Source of the DNA: Muscardinus avellanarius
Taxonomy: Eukaryota; Chordata; Mammalia; Rodentia; Gliridae
Length of the DNA: 64,000 nt
Assembly (NCBI GenBank): GCA_963383645.1
Contig: OY726557.1
Location: 150,713,860 to 150,777,859 of the forward strand
Reading direction: 5' to 3'
The position numbers were made by a program, and so were the translations under genes. Position 1 is the first letter of the stretch; every line of letters starts with the position of its first letter. Shown piece by piece: positions 1-21,805 of this stretch. The notes under the pieces are model-generated. The model was given only the letters and a program-made list of their open reading frames with translations, did not search any database and had not been told where the DNA came from.

Positions 1-65
1 GTAGCTCAGAGGTAGAATGGCCCTGGGTTTAATACCCAATAATAATAAGAAAAAGAAAAAAAAAG
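1..65 (+). mobile_element. 3' end of a dimeric B1-ID SINE, cut by window start
   Basis: The window opens inside the tRNA-like right half (gtagctcagaggtagaatg) and runs into an A-rich tail. It lies in MMP12 intron 9. Confidence 0.8.
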
Positions 66-144
66 GTCTCATTTGTCTTTCTTATGTGAAGTCTAGTGTT
101 ATTAGATTTCTAATGATTTAAAAATGCCATTTCCAGTACTGTCA

Positions 145-8780
<8,636 letters not shown>

Positions 8781-8857
8781 TGTGAGCTTCTCTCAACCGA
8801 AGAACTAAACCCAACTTACTCAGTTCCCTTTTAGTACAAGTTTCCTAACTGTCCCTC

Positions 8858-8865
8858 TTTATATA
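8858..8865 (-). promoter_or_regulatory. TATA box of MMP12
   Basis: TATATAAA on the minus strand, 78 bp upstream of the start codon, placing the transcription start near 8830. Confidence 0.8.
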
Positions 8866-8904
8866 GTCCTTAGGCCAACTTCTGTGAGTCTGGAATCCTT
8901 TGAG

Positions 8905-8911
8905 TGACTCA
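8905..8911 (-). promoter_or_regulatory. AP-1 site upstream of MMP12
   Basis: Consensus TGAGTCA on the minus strand (TGACTCA on plus), about 40 bp upstream of the TATA box. AP-1 next to TATA is the known layout of inducible MMP promoters. Confidence 0.75.
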
Positions 8912-9037
8912 CAGCTGATATCAACACTTGATTTACCTCAAAAACATGCAAATGCAAGCATGACTTTCCTCAACTCACAAAGGGCCAGTTAGCATCTAAC
9001 CTATCACTCCCCTAGGCGACTCACAGTATATTTTATT

Positions 9038-9090
9038 TCTTTTTTCTTTTCTTTTTCTTTTTTTGAAGTACTGGGGATGGAACCCATCTT
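9038..9090 (-). mobile_element. SINE fragment, antisense, truncated
   Basis: Pyrimidine tract followed by gaagtactggggatggaacc, the 3' end of a B1-ID SINE. Confidence 0.65.
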
Positions 9091-10289
9091 TACAACTGTG
9101 GGTGATAGAAAAAGATGCCTCTAGATTCTCACCATCTTCCTATCTACTGGGCTTCTTTGTCCCTTGACTTAAGTGTCCTATTTCCACAGAATCTGCCTCT
9201 TAGTCAACAAAGAGTGCTGGAAAAATAATATGTTTAAGAGTCAAGGAATAAAACACCAAAAGTTGAAGTTCAAGCAGTGGGGTTTCTGTGTGGAGGAAAA
9301 GCTCTCTCCACCACATCCTGTGGGGACTGTCTTGTGGATGGGGTGGGAGTTCCATGATAGCATGCTATACTTTAATCATTGCTCTTACTCGCCTCTTGGT
9401 CTGGAAATGCTGGCTGCTTCCTAGCACTTTTCTGAGGCTGAAACTCTAGAAAAACAAATCCCTAATAAAGAAGGAAGAAAAGGAAGCCCTTCACATGGTG
9501 TCTGGAATTCCACCTCTAAAGTCAGACTTTCTCAAGGTGTATTATTTTACCTCTAATACTTTCAGGTGTTTCATTTGAAATTAGAGTAATAACCTTTTCT
9601 CCCTTAGATTCTGTGGTACTTAAATTAGATAAAGCACTATAAATACTAGCACATAAGATAGCTGTTCACTGATATTCCTTCCCTTTTCTTTGACCTGAAA
9701 GGGGGATATCATGAACTCATTCAGCAACCACTGTGGCTCCAGAATTCTAAGAGGGAAATCAGGTGGAAAAATTATTTTAAAAAATTTAAATATTGAATTT
9801 GGTTCATTAATTATAACATGAACATAACAAATTTGGGCTAGAAATAAAAAAAGAAATTTGTTGTAAAATATGAGAGGGACTGGCTCTCTGTATTCCTGGT
9901 GCTGGAAACTACCCGAAGTTATTAAGTACTTAACACATGTGAATGAATCAAGGATGAGAATAAGAAGGACAATGGGAGTAAACTTCTCTTTTGGGAGCAA
10001 TCATTACATGGAAGGTATGTTTTCCAACCTTACTGAAAGCAAGAACTGGTTTTATCTACTATAGGAAGGAATCTGCTTTTTGGAGAACTTGTAAGCAGTA
10101 TCTTTAGAGAGTAGGGTGTAAGACGCAAGGAAGCGCTGCCAAAAATACAGAGAAGTGAAAGGATGTCCTCACTAGAAATAAGGATAGAATAATGCACCTA
10201 AATTTTATTTCTTCTCAGGTTTTGACTCACCAAATGTTCTGAATAGGTCAAGTATAAGGAGACAAAAGCTACTTGGGCAGCCACAAGAT
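9091..10289. other. Intergenic, no recognised feature
   Basis: No coding signature or obvious young repeat is seen. The open frames here are short and carry no domain. Confidence 0.5.
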
Positions 10290-10490
10290 GTGTGGCAGTA
10301 AACCTAGGTCCTGGGGTCAAGCTGACCTGCTGTGGCATCTTAGCTGCATCATTTTATGACCTTGAGTAGTAACTTCAATCTCTTTAAGACCTATATCATC
10401 ATTAATAAAATTGGAATCATGATAGTTATAAGAATTACATTGAATAATGGATAAAGTACTTAGCCTACTGCCTGCCACAACTTCAGGGTT
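10290..10490 (+). mobile_element. MIR element
   Basis: MIR-like core: tatgaccttgagtagtaact, atcatcattaataaaattgg, aagtacttagcctactgcct in the expected order. Confidence 0.65.
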
Positions 10491-11084
10491 CAGTGATTGC
10501 TATCTTCCTTCATCATCCTTTACTATACTCTTATGTAGAAAATTTTAAAAAGTTTGGTAATGGGGACAAAAAAGGGAGATCAACAACCTGCCCAGATCTC
10601 CCTCCTGGGATAGAAGAAACTACAGAAAGATTATGACCTGAGCTACATTGAAAGCTGGGGGTCCCCTCAAGGGGATGGCTTTCCGGGGACATCCTGGAGG
10701 AAGTGAAAAATCAAGGGGTCATTGGCAATGTCCCATGTGAAGGAGAGTTTATTTATGTAAACACAGAAAATAACTTAGTTCCCAGTTCTTCCTGAGAGTG
10801 AAGACTTGTGCTGATAAGTGTTTGCCAATTAGAGCATATTTTATAGCCCAAAGCTTTGGAAGCATCAAAAGCTCTAGGACCTTATTTCCATTCCAGGGCT
10901 GTCCCTGATACCTGCAACCATTTGCAGCATCACTTCTAGGAATCCAGAGGCAATGTGAAGCATGGTCACCAGCAAGGGCCAGGAAGCAGCAATGACCTCA
11001 GATGCACAGAGAAATCTCTCAGCTGACCCAGACCAGACATGAGCTTTCATGCACAAATAGCCTGCTCCTGTAGGAAGAAAACTT
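10491..11084. other. Intergenic, unrecognised
   Basis: Includes a purine-rich stretch and gggtcccctcaaggggatgg near 10660-10680 (a short imperfect palindrome). Nothing coding can be supported. Confidence 0.4.
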
Positions 11085-11190
11085 CGGCTAGTTTACAATG
11101 TCCTTTTATGGGTGAAGAAATAGAAGTCTGGAAAAGGGAAGTAAATTGCTTAAGGAGACATCCAGGAGGTCACTAGACCCTGTCCTGCCT
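11085..11190 (-). mobile_element. Probable MIR fragment, antisense
   Basis: Antisense MIR-like wording: gggtgaagaaatagaagtct, ggaagtaaattgcttaagga, caggaggtcactagaccctg. Confidence 0.5.
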
Positions 11191-11558
11191 TTTTACTACA
11201 ATATGCTTCGTTTGCCACTTTGAGTCTTCTCCAGGTTCCTATCTAATGAAGATACTACAAAAATGATGCCATGATACTCTCAGGATTTTTTATTTAAATT
11301 AATGCTATTCCCTATGCTCTTGTGGGTGCCAGGAGCAACCAGACAGACCTGATAATATTGTAGGTGCCTTTTCATCCCCCAGGGAGGTAGCAGCAGTGGT
11401 CTATTCTCTGGAGGCTGAACTTCCATGTGCCTTCCCCCCTGCTCTGCTGCTACAGTGCCCTCTGCTGCCATGGCTCTCCAGAAAATGGGGTGGAGCACCT
11501 CTGAGGAGCACCATGTTTGGCTTAGCCCAATCAATTTTATAGACTTAAGCAAAGTAAC

Positions 11559-11771
11559 TTTTTTTTTTTTTATGGTACCTGGGATTGAACCCAGGGACAT
11601 TCTACTCCTGAGCTACAGTATCAGCACTTTTTCTTTTGAAACAGGTTGTATAATGTTTCTAAGTAGTGATGGTCTCACTACATCATCGCTCAGGCTGGCC
11701 TTAAAACTGAAATCGCCCTGTCTCGGTCTCCCAAGTACTGGGATTAAGGGTGTGCACCCCCATGACCAACC
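11559..11771 (-). mobile_element. Dimeric B1-ID SINE
   Basis: T-tract, tggtacctgggattgaaccc, ctcctgagctacag, then B1 half ending ggtgtgcaccc. Confidence 0.85.
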
Positions 11772-11835
11772 TAAGTTAACATCTATGCCTCACTCCTCAT
11801 GTGTAAAATTGGAAAATATTAAGATTTTGTAAAGA

Positions 11836-12024
11836 ACAAATAACAAAATTCCCTAATGTACATGATACACATTTACAATCATATCAAAATTAATCAGGAG
11901 GGTGGGAGAGAATAGGGTGGGAATTGAAGAAGGGCTAAATGAGTGATGTGTGCATGTATGACTCTACCATCTTGTACCTCATTAAGATGCATGACTACAA
12001 TGCACCAAAAAATAAGAAAGAATA
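11836..12024 (+). mobile_element. LINE-1 3' end, 5' truncated
   Basis: G-rich tract, then gtgatgtgtgcatgtatgac, ccatcttgtacctcattaag and the terminal actacaatgcaccaa, matching the 3' ends at 21.4 kb and 26.1 kb. Confidence 0.8.
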
Positions 12025-12929
12025 AACAACATAAGCCACAAAAGTACCTAGCTGTGTACCTTTATATGATAGCGCCTCATCAAATGTCTTTGCCTTCTCC
12101 CTTATCCTTTCACTTGTGTATGTTGGTCATTCTATTTTGGGGATATTTTACATAACATTTTCTGTGGTGGAGAAAACCCCATATAAATAACAAATAAATT
12201 ACAACTGTTTAAAACCTTTTAATATAAATTAAATTATATTCTGAGAATATGTAGAAAAGTAAAGCTTTTGCATAGTTCCTTGTGTTCTTGCTCTGTTTGA
12301 ACCAAGAGTGCATCTAGACCAAACATTAAATACGAACTTCCTGGAAACAGCTGATTTGGTGATGAGATGGTTCATAGAGCCCCTGCTGTGGAATGAACCA
12401 AAACTTGATCCTGGATGGAGCTGCTACTCAGGTCACCTCTGTAAGAAAGAGGATACCCAAATAAGGGCTAGAGTCTACTGCCTTCTAAACTAGTGCTCAG
12501 CCTACAGATCATGTCAAAGATCTTCCCAAGACATTATTCATAAGAAAAAAGTTGCAGAATGTTGGTGAAGCCTCAGGATGTGTAGGGTTTGGAAGAAAGG
12601 ACCATGAACCTGGGTGCAGGCCAGAGAAGGGAAGTAGGGGGAGGAAATAGGATGTTCAGATAGCATGGGTCCTTTATCTTATCTCCTTTCCTATCTCCCT
12701 AGCAAATGGCTACCTTTCGAACAAATGCAAGCTAAGACACAAAGACAGCAGGAAGCAGTGATATCTTCTGTGTGTATCATAAGGCGGAGATAGTGTGATG
12801 ACACCACGTGCATTAGCCTTAGTGAATTCTTTATTTTCCTGTTCTTGCTCTTCTACAACAAAATAAACAATTGCGGATGTCAACAATGACTCAGACACAT
12901 GTGAACTGATTTCTTGCATCCTGGTTTCA
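12025..12929. other. Intergenic, no recognised feature
   Basis: AT-rich, no convincing repeat or coding signal by eye. Confidence 0.4.
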
Positions 12930-13130
12930 TGGAAAAAGTAAGGCTTTAAAATCACACTTGGCTTCAAACCTCAGCTATGCTACCTGCAAGCTGTGTGGCT
13001 TTGGTTGAATTATTTAAGTTCAGTTTTTTCACCCATAAAGGACGATTGTGAGGGTTAAACAGAATAGGTGAAACGGCTCGGCACTATGCCTGACCCATTA
13101 ACAACATCCCATAAATGTTGGTCCTCTCCA
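12930..13130 (+). mobile_element. MIR element
   Basis: Good MIR match by eye: ctgtgtggctttggttgaat, ttttttcacccataaaggac, gtgagggttaaacagaatag, cggctcggcactatgcctg. Confidence 0.75.
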
Positions 13131-13390
13131 TTGTAATAGGCTGAACAGTGTTTCCCAACATTTATTTCATTGCTTCTTCCCATTGGAGGCACTTTAGACC
13201 TTTTAATCATTCCTCCCAGGCCATTTTGGAACCATAGAAGTACTGTCTATTCATTTATATGCTGTACATACCTGTCCTTTACACATAAGGAAGCAGTATT
13301 TTTCTGCCTCTAATGACCAACTTTCACCACTTGGGGGGTAACACGGTCTCCCTTGAGAATGCATGTCTTCAAGAAGCCTACACATGTAAG

Positions 13391-13590
13391 ATGAATTACA
13401 GGCCTGCAATTCAGTGGCTGGAGAGGCTGAGTCGGGAGGATTCCAAGTTCGAGGTGAGGCCAGCCTGGGGAAATGATCATGACCCCATCTCAAAATTTAA
13501 AAGCAGTGTGGTGGGGTATAGCTCGGTGGTAGAGGGCTTGATTTGCATTCATGAGGCCCTGGTTTCAATACCCACTACTAGGGAAGAGTA
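13391..13590 (+). mobile_element. B1-ID SINE with full-length ID half
   Basis: B1-like left part (gagaggctgagtcgggagga), then an ID body still holding the tRNA-like middle (cttgatttgcattcatgagg) that the common dimer lacks. Confidence 0.75.
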
Positions 13591-13989
13591 AAGGAAGAAG
13601 CTGTACTCTACTAGGTCAGCAATGACTCATGACACCAGTTCAGTCTGGTTTGATGTAACATCTTACCTAGGAATAGATAAAATGTTTTGAGGAGGCATCC
13701 ATAAAGCTAAGAGTTGTAGGATGTGTCCTTTGAAAGTAGTGGCATTCTCATAAAGGATTAGGCAACGGGAAATGTTGGTTACACAGATTCAGGAAGGAAA
13801 CACATAAGTAGAGAGAGGGGGGAGGATAAATCAGTATCCGCGTGATTTTCTTTAAAAGCAAAACAAGATAATTTTTATGGCGACAAATTATTTTTTTCTC
13901 TGTTTCTCCCTTTCCTTTACATTGTGCTCCAGCAGCCATCAGGCTTTCTGTTTGTTGCCTCAGCATTTGCAACCTGAGCACATTATACA

Positions 13990-13998
13990 CAGTCTGAT

Positions 13999-14048
<50 letters not shown>

Positions 14049-14322
14049 TTCCTTCCTTCCTTCCTTCCTTCCTTCCTTTCTTTCTTTCTTCCTTTCTTTC
14101 TTTCTTTCTATCCTTCTTTCTTTCGGTGGTACTGGGGTTCCTGAAAACCCTTCTACCTCCGGGCTAAACTCCCAGATCTATTTTTATATGCTTTTATTTG
14201 GAAACAGAGTCTCTTTAAGCCAGAGTGGCTGGCTTTGAACCTGCATGATCCTCCTGTCTCCACCTCCCAAGCACGGGGATTACAAGCGTGCGCCACCACG
14301 CCGGCCCAGTCTGATTCTTTCT
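13990..14322 (-). mobile_element. Young-type B1-ID SINE with long CTTT/CTTC tail and 16-bp target duplication
   Basis: Body 14125-14306, expanded A-tail on the minus strand read as CTTT/CTTC repeats 14001-14124. The flank cagtctgattctttct occurs at 13990-14005 and again at 14307-14322, a perfect target-site duplication. Confidence 0.9.
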
Positions 14323-14372
14323 AAGAGCCTGAATCTATAAAGTGAATATGGTTAAAAAAATAAATGATTTTT

Positions 14373-14470
14373 AGGGGGTGGGGGTATAGCTCAGTGGTAG
14401 AACATTTGCCTAGCATGAACGAGGCCCTGGGTTTGATCTCTAGTGCTGCTAAAAAAATAAATAAATAAAT
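14373..14470 (+). mobile_element. ID SINE monomer
   Basis: gtatagctcagtggtagaac, then cctagcatgaacgaggccct and a (taaa)n tail: full ID body derived from tRNA-Ala. Confidence 0.85.
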
Positions 14471-15815
14471 AGAGAGTGATTTCTTCTAAACTGAGCCAAT
14501 CCTGGGAGTGGTGGGACAGTCTATGGATTTTGGGAACCATGAAGAACTGAGCCCCACTCCATGGCAGTACCACAAGGACATGGTGGTACCCAGAAGGTAA
14601 AACCACAGGGGAACAGGAGAGTGAGATCTGGGCTGAGTTCATCCAGTGTCCCTGAAGGAAACATGCCACAGAAGCCGCAGTCAGCAGAACTAAAGGACCA
14701 ATGGGCTGGGCTGGAAGGGTCAGTAGTGAGGAGCGGGGACTCCAGGATGCCAGGCTAAGTCTCCTGCCGGCCCAATGGGAGACTAAATACACCTCAGGTC
14801 CTGCAGGGGGATCACAGAGAGAATTACAAAGATAATAAGGCAACAAGAAAATAAGAAGTGAGATGAGTATGATGACAGTAAAGACCCCTGAAGGAGCCTG
14901 TCTCTAACTCATGTCAGGGGGCTTCAAACTGACCAGTATTCCATATCGCACATGACTCTCATGTTAGGCAGGAACTAAAGACAAAGAAATTCAATCATAC
15001 CTGCAAGGACATCTTTAAACACCCAGGCTGAAAGTGGAAAAAAAATAACAATGAACCAGTGATGCAAGGACTAGACAGGATTTGTCAACCAGCAAGAAGC
15101 TTTGCAAGAACCAAAAATCCTTATGATCAGCAACCTAAGACCTACTTCATAGACATCAAGACCACCAGGCACAGATCACACAACCTAGTAATGACAAGAA
15201 GGAGGAGGACTACATCAATGTCCCTGTTCATCCCAATCCCAATCCACCATGTACCTGCAAACGAGGTAAGTACAGCATCCTCACTGGGTACCTGAAAGGA
15301 GCCCCCACCAAATAAAAGAGGGAAACATGGCACAAGCTGTCATTGGGAATGATGGCACACTACACACAAAACTCTGAGGATTGCATCAAATCTGAAAGCT
15401 ACAGAGCAAACCAGCCTTCTCTGTGGAGAGTGCAGAGCCCCATGCTTGCACTGGGACTGGGCCCTCATGGCACTCGGGCCTGCACAGTTAGAAAGAGATA
15501 TTAGGCTAGGGTTTTACTCACTTCAAGTAACCAAAACATCAGGCTACAATCTGACATCATCGCTATAGGCTACCAGGCAAATGAGAATGCTTGGAACATG
15601 CTCCAGAACCTACTATAATAAGTGGACCTTAAGTGGCTGAAAGTATCCATGCAGACCAAAGAGGGCAGCAAAAGCCAAGGGCAAGGTGTTTTTTTTATTT
15701 TTCCTTTGACTCTTTTCTATGTATGTTTCTTTGTTTTTTGCTGCCGCTCTGTCCTTGTACATAGGTATGGTTTTTTATAACCCCTTTTGAAAGCCTTCTC
15801 CCTCTATCCTACCTC

Positions 15816-15820
<5 letters not shown>
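14471..15820. other. Unassigned, repeat-like; possibly 5' region of the L1 to the right
   Basis: No gene found. Polyadenine-poor, moderately GC text with short unrelated open frames. It precedes the L1 body in the same orientation and may be its 5' UTR or an older repeat. Confidence 0.3.

Positions 15821-15881
<61 letters not shown>
15821..15881 (+). repeat. (CT)n microsatellite
   Basis: About 30 uninterrupted CT units. Confidence 0.95.
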
Positions 15882-15884
<3 letters not shown>

Positions 15885-18379
15885 GAGAATTAAACTTAGG
15901 ACCCTAGTGAATACTGAGTAATCACCCTGGGCCACAAGCCCAACCCTCAGCCTAGTAGAGCCTCCTGTCAGCCACCAGCAGAGGCCAGTGCCTCCCTACA
16001 TCTTCCTCCTAATCTTTTTTCTTAGCAAAGCAGGAGACAGAGCAGGCAGAGAAGCAGGCTTGAATGAGCTGCATGAGCTTCTGAACAACATTTATACTGC
16101 TTCTAAGCAAGCCTCAAATAAAAAAAAGACAAAGAAACTTCTAAAGCCACAAGGGAAAACAGCTCTATTCCAACAAAGAAACATTACTCCCAATTAAGCA
16201 ATTCTTAAGGCTTCATTTTATTTTTTAATTTTCTTATTCTCTTCTCCTCTTTTGAGTGTACATAAAAGAGATTGTCTGTGTTCTGTTTTATCTGTCAAAC
16301 TCCAAGTAAACCTGTCTGTCAGTGCCTTGTACTAAATCCATTTTGTGTCATTATACCTAAATATTCTACATTGACTACTAGAATTCTCCTTTATTTTCAG
16401 GATCTATATCTTTACTATATAGTACCTAACTACACTCAAGCTCTTATTCTACCTGATTCTATTCTCTACTTTACCCTATTCTTGCATTCCTTACTCCAGT
16501 TCCTTCCTCCTCACTCACCCTTCACCATTGAATACAACACAATTTTCCCTTGTATGTACCAGTTGACTACTGTCAACCCATACTGCTGAGGTTGGACCAG
16601 ATAGGTGGACCAGCAGAAAGGACTGCAAGACACTAAGGACAAATTAGTAACAGCTGACAGATGAAACTACCCAATACTCTGCATACTGAAGTTTAAAAAT
16701 GCACAGGGCATTAATTGCTCTGCTCACACTTCTGAGACTACTCCCTATTATGGAGGCAACAGACAAGTCTCTGGACCTTAACACTTAGAACCCATCAATA
16801 TCGCCATCCCAGTGGGCATATGGATCCCTGGAGTACCTGCAACCAGTACTGATGATCTACAAGCAGAACAGCTGTGGGGTGATAAGGGACACAAACCTTA
16901 AACTTGATATTGAAGTGTGATAAATACACAACAGAAAGTTGAGAATACCCATACAGTAGAGGCTTTTCACTTTTAAGGTATACCTCATTGTAAATATCTA
17001 CCTATAGAACATGACACTATGAAAAAAGAGAGATTAGACACGGGAAACCTACAGAGTGAAGAAGAAAGAGCTATCAAAAGCAACAAAGATATAAACTTAA
17101 GAAACTTTAAGTCATGAAGAAGAATATCAAGGAAACAGTGAGTACCCACAATCCCACAACAACAGAACTCACTAACACAGAATTGCAAAGATTGCCAGAA
17201 GAACAATTTAGAACTTTAATAGTAGAAATGTATAGGATTTCTGAGAAGAGTTCAGAGAGAGCCTGAAAGAAAGGAAGAATCAAGTAAACAAAAGGATCTG
17301 ATATCCTGAACAGGAGTCAAAAAGAAAAAGAAGCTTTGAAGGAAGTGAAGAATGCAATAAATGAAGTGATGACATCAATACAAACCATCAACAGAAAAAT
17401 AACCACATGGAAAACAGAATCTCACTTTTAGAAGATGATAATTCCAAAAATAAATGTATAGTATATAATTTAGAAAAAACTTCCAGCTAAGACTATTCTA
17501 TCCATCAAAAATGTCTCTCAAACTCAATGGAGAAATAAAAATCTTCCATGACAAAAAGAAGATGAAAAAATTTGTGTCTTCTAACCCAGCACTAGAGAAA
17601 ATACTTAGAGATAAATTGCAAAGAAGAAAAAAACACAACCATATTCTGGGACACAAAGCAAGCACTAGCAATTTCAAAAAATGTGACATAACCCCTGAAT
17701 TTTTAGAGCATAATGAAATAAAACTAAAAATCAACTATAAGAAGACCCAGAGAAACCCATCATGAAAAGTGAACATCACACTGCTGAAAGAGGAATGGGT
17801 CATAAAAACATAAGGGAATAAATTAAGAAATTCCCAGAAACAAACAAAAGTAGAGACACACACATATCAAAATCTCTGGGACACTTTGAAAACAGTATTA
17901 AAATTCATAGCACTGAGTGTCCACATAAGAACAAAAAATCAACAAGTAAATAACCTAATGACACACCTCAATGCCCTGGAATAACAGGAACAGTCTAATC
18001 CCACAGCCCAAAGAAGACGGGAAATCATTAAAACAAGGGCAGAAATCAATGAAATAGAGAATAAAAAATAAAAAATCAACAAAATCAAAAGCTGGTTCCT
18101 TGGAAAAAATAAACAAGATAGATAAATCACTAGCCAACCTAATCACAAGAAAGAATCAACCCAAATTATTAAGAGATGAATAATGTGACATTACCATAGA
18201 CAAAATGAAAATCTTAAGGATTATCAGAATCTACTTTAAAAAACTATACTCCAACCAAATGGAAAACTTGGAAGAAACTGACAAAGTTCTAGACCTACAC
18301 AATCTTCTTAAATTGAGTCAAGAAGATTAAAAAAAAAAAAACTTAAGCTGACCAATAGTAATCAAAGAGATTGAAGCAA

Positions 18380-18577
18380 GGCCGGGCGTGGTGGCGCACG
18401 CTTGTAATCCCCGTGCTTGGGAGGCGGAGACAGGAGGATAGCGCAGGTTCGAAGCCAGCCGCGCTGGCGTAAGAGACCCTGTTTCAAAAATATAAAATAG
18501 GTCTGGGAGTGTAGCCCGGAGGTAGAAGGGCTTCCAGGAACCCCAGTACCACCAAAAAAAAAAAAAAAAAAAAAAAA
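18380..18577 (+). mobile_element. Young B1-ID SINE inserted in the L1
   Basis: Starts ggccgggcgtggtggcgcac, right half ggtctgggagtgtagcccgg, pure A-tail. The L1 sequence agattgaagca is repeated on both sides. Confidence 0.92.
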
Positions 18578-19721
18578 GAGAGATTGAAGCAGCAATAAAG
18601 AGCCTTCTGTAAAAGGAAAGCCCAGGTCCAGATTGTTTCCTATGTGAATTTTATAAAACTTTTATAGAAGAGCTAATCACAGTACATCTCAATCTATTCC
18701 ATGAAATAGAAATAGGACTCTTCCAAATACATTCTAAGAAGTCAATATCACATTAATAACAAAACCAACTAAAGACTGCTCAAGAAAAGAAAACTACAAG
18801 TCAATATCATTGATAAACTCAGATGCAAAACTTTTAAATAAAATACTAGCAACATACAATCAAAACCACAAGAAAATTATACACCACAACCAAATTAGGT
18901 TCATCCCAGGGATGCAAGGCTGGTTCTATATACAGAAAAAGCAATCCATGTAGTTCAGAATCCATGTAAACAGAACTAATGACGAAAATTACACGATTAT
19001 TTCAAAAGAGACTGAAAAAGCCTTTGATGAAATTCAACATACAGTCATGCTAAAAACACTGCAGAGAACTGGAAAAGAAGAAACATACCTCAACATCTTA
19101 AAGTCAATATACAATAGGTCCACAGCCAACATCATATTGAATGGAAGAAAAGTATGAAAGTTTCCCTTAAAAATAGGAACAAGACAAGACACTATCACCA
19201 CTCCTTCTCAATATAGTACTTGAGTCTCTAGCCAGAAAAATAAGGAAAGAGAAGGAAATCAAGAGTAAAAATAGGAACTAAAGAACTGGAACTATTATAC
19301 TTAGATGTTCTAAAAAACTCCAAGGCTTTTAGAACTGTTCAACGAATTCAGCAAAGTATCTGAATACAAATAATTCTTATAAAATCAGAAGCTCTTCTAT
19401 ATGCCAAACATAAATACACTGAAAAATAAATCCAGAAGACATATTCATTCACAATATCTTCTAAAACAATAAAATTCTTAAAAATAAATCTAACCAAGGA
19501 GGTAAAAGACCTCTACAAAGAAAATTATAAAACATTGAAAAAGGAAATTGAAGATCTCAGAAGATAAAAGGCCCTCCCATGCTCTTGAATAGACAGAATA
19601 AATATCAAAATGGTCATTCTTCTAAAAGTGATCTACAGATCCAGTGCATACCCATTAAAGTAATAAAGTTGTTTTCCCAGACATAGAAAAATCAGTCGTT
19701 AAATTCATTTGGAACAGCAAA

Positions 19722-20117
19722 ATGCCCAGAATAGCCAAAGCAGTTCTCAGAAACAAGAACCATGCAGGGGGCATCACAATACCTGACTTCAAACTATACT
19801 ACAGAGCCATAATAATAAAAACAACATGGTTTGGGCACAAAAGCACACACATAGACCACTGGAACAGAATAGAGGACTCCGAAACAAATCCACATACTTA
19901 TAACCAACTAATTTTTGGCAAAGGGGTCAAAAACATACACTGGAATAAAAAGCCTCTTGGACAAATAGTGTTGGCAAAACTGTCTATACATATACAGAAA
20001 AATGGAAATAAAACTCCATGTTCTCACCTTGTACAAGTGTCAATTCAAGGTAGATCAAAGATTTGGAAAATAGACCAGAGATTTTGCAGCTACTTGAAAA
20101 GGGCAGAGGACCAATAA
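19722..20117 (+). pseudogene. L1 ORF2 fragment (3' of the reverse transcriptase)
   Basis: 131-residue open frame with [20 protein letters not shown] and [14 protein letters not shown], wording typical of L1 ORF2p downstream of the RT. It is bounded by stops on both sides and is not a functional gene. Confidence 0.85.
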
Positions 20118-20538
20118 TCCAACACATAGACAGGGATGAAATCTTCCTCAGCAAAGAAGCCAAAGGCACAAGAAAATAAAATGAGGACCAATACTTGGGA
20201 CTGCAGTAAACTGAAGAGCTTCTATACAGCAAAGGAAACTATCAATCTCAACATAAGCCAATAAAATGGGAGGAGAGTTTCTCCAACTACTCCTCTGATA
20301 GAGAACTACTATCTAGAATATACAAAGAACTCAAGAAACTCATCACCAATAAAGTAAATAACCCAATAAAAAAGGGCAAATGAACTAAATAGACACTTCA
20401 CAAAAGAGGAAATACAAATGGCAAATAAGTACATGAATAAATGTTTAACATCATTAGCAGAAAAATGCAAATCAACACTACCCTGAGATTTTACCTAACT
20501 CTAACTAGAGTAGCAATCATTAAAAACATAAACAACAA

Positions 20539-20742
20539 GCCAGGCATGGAGGCACACGTGGCTGAGATGGAGGATCGCGGTTTGCAGACAGCCTCAGCTA
20601 CTTTGTGAGACCCTCACAACTTAGTGAGACCCTATTTCAAAATAATTCAAAATAAAGAATAGAAAATAGAGCTGGGGGTGTAGCTCGAAGATAGAATGCC
20701 CCTGGGTTCCATCCCCTGACCCACAAAAAAAAAAAAAAAAAA
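20539..20742 (+). mobile_element. B1-ID SINE inserted in the L1
   Basis: gccaggcatggaggcacacg ... gggggtgtagctcgaagata ... A-tail, with aaacaacaa repeated on either side inside L1 sequence. Confidence 0.85.
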
Positions 20743-21805
20743 CCCACAAACAACAAATGCTGGGAAGGATGTAGAGAAGTAGGAACTCTATTACATTGTT
20801 GGTGGGATTGCAAATAAGTGCAACCACTTTGGAAAACATATAGATGATCTTCAAAATAATGGAAATAAACCTACTGTATGATCCAGCAATACCACTTCTA
20901 GGTATCTACCCAAAAGAATGGAAACCAAACTACTAGCCTACTACATGCATATCTACGTTTATAGCCACACAATTCACAATTGCCAAACTATGGAACCAGA
21001 TGAGATGTCCATCAATAGATGAGTGGATTACAAAACTATGGAATCTATACACAATGGAATTTATGCTATAAAAATGAAGAAAATTTATGTTATTTATGGG
21101 AAAATGGATGGAATTGAGAACATTATGCTAAGTGAGATGTCAGTCACAAAAAGTTAAAACTCAGATGTTCTTCCTAATAGGTCAAAACTATGGAGAAAAT
21201 GGGACATAGGAGAGACTCCAGATAAAGGAGGATGAACCTTAGATGAATAAAGAAGGCAAACTAACCAAGGGAGAAGGAAAAAAGAAAACACCCCAAAGGA
21301 CATACACAAACTTATCAATGTCAATCACTATGCTGAACACAGAAAGGAGGGAAGGAAAGGAAATAAGGAAGGAACAGGGAGGGCTAATTGAGTTCTGTGT
21401 GTGTGTCTGCCTCTACCACCCTGAACTTAATCAAAATGTATGATTATAATGCACCAAGAAAAATAAATTTAAAAATGTATATTTACTAAAAAAGAAAGAA
21501 GAAATGAGCAATCTAATTTGAAAATAAAACATAAGGAAATCTGGAAATTAGAAACTTTGTCAAAATGTAAAATTATATGGATGGGTTAAAGAGTTGATTA
21601 AAATAAGCTGAAAATAATATTATTAAATTAGAAGATAGATGTGAAAAATAACCCCTATGGAAGCATATGCAAAAAAGTAAAATTATGAAAGAATGGTTAA
21701 AAGATTCATGGGTGACAATGAGAAGAAAGAATAGAATTTTAATTAAAGTCTCAGAATAAAAGGAGAAAAATAATTAAGAAAAGCACTCTTAAGGAGAAAA
21801 TGGAA

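Larger units (their letters stand above)
16980..21472 (+). mobile_element. LINE-1, internally deleted, with two SINE insertions
   Basis: ORF1 coiled-coil remnant at about 17290-17495 (similar to the ORF1 at 36804-37688), a jump to the ORF1 C-terminal part at 17500-17640, then ORF2 lacking its endonuclease. The RT region (agggatgcaaggctggttct at 18909) and the C-terminal region follow, ending at a typical L1 3' terminus near 21460. Many stops and frameshifts show it is dead. SINEs interrupt it at 18380 and 20539. The 5' end is uncertain and could lie as far left as 14.9 kb. Confidence 0.85.

Noticed and set aside
13877..14167. Frame rich in Phe, Leu and Ser looking like a membrane protein
   Set aside because: It is the CTTT/CTTC tail of an antisense SINE.
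14391..14846. 151-codon minus-strand frame
   Set aside because: It runs through an ID SINE and unassigned repeat-like DNA; composition is not protein-like.
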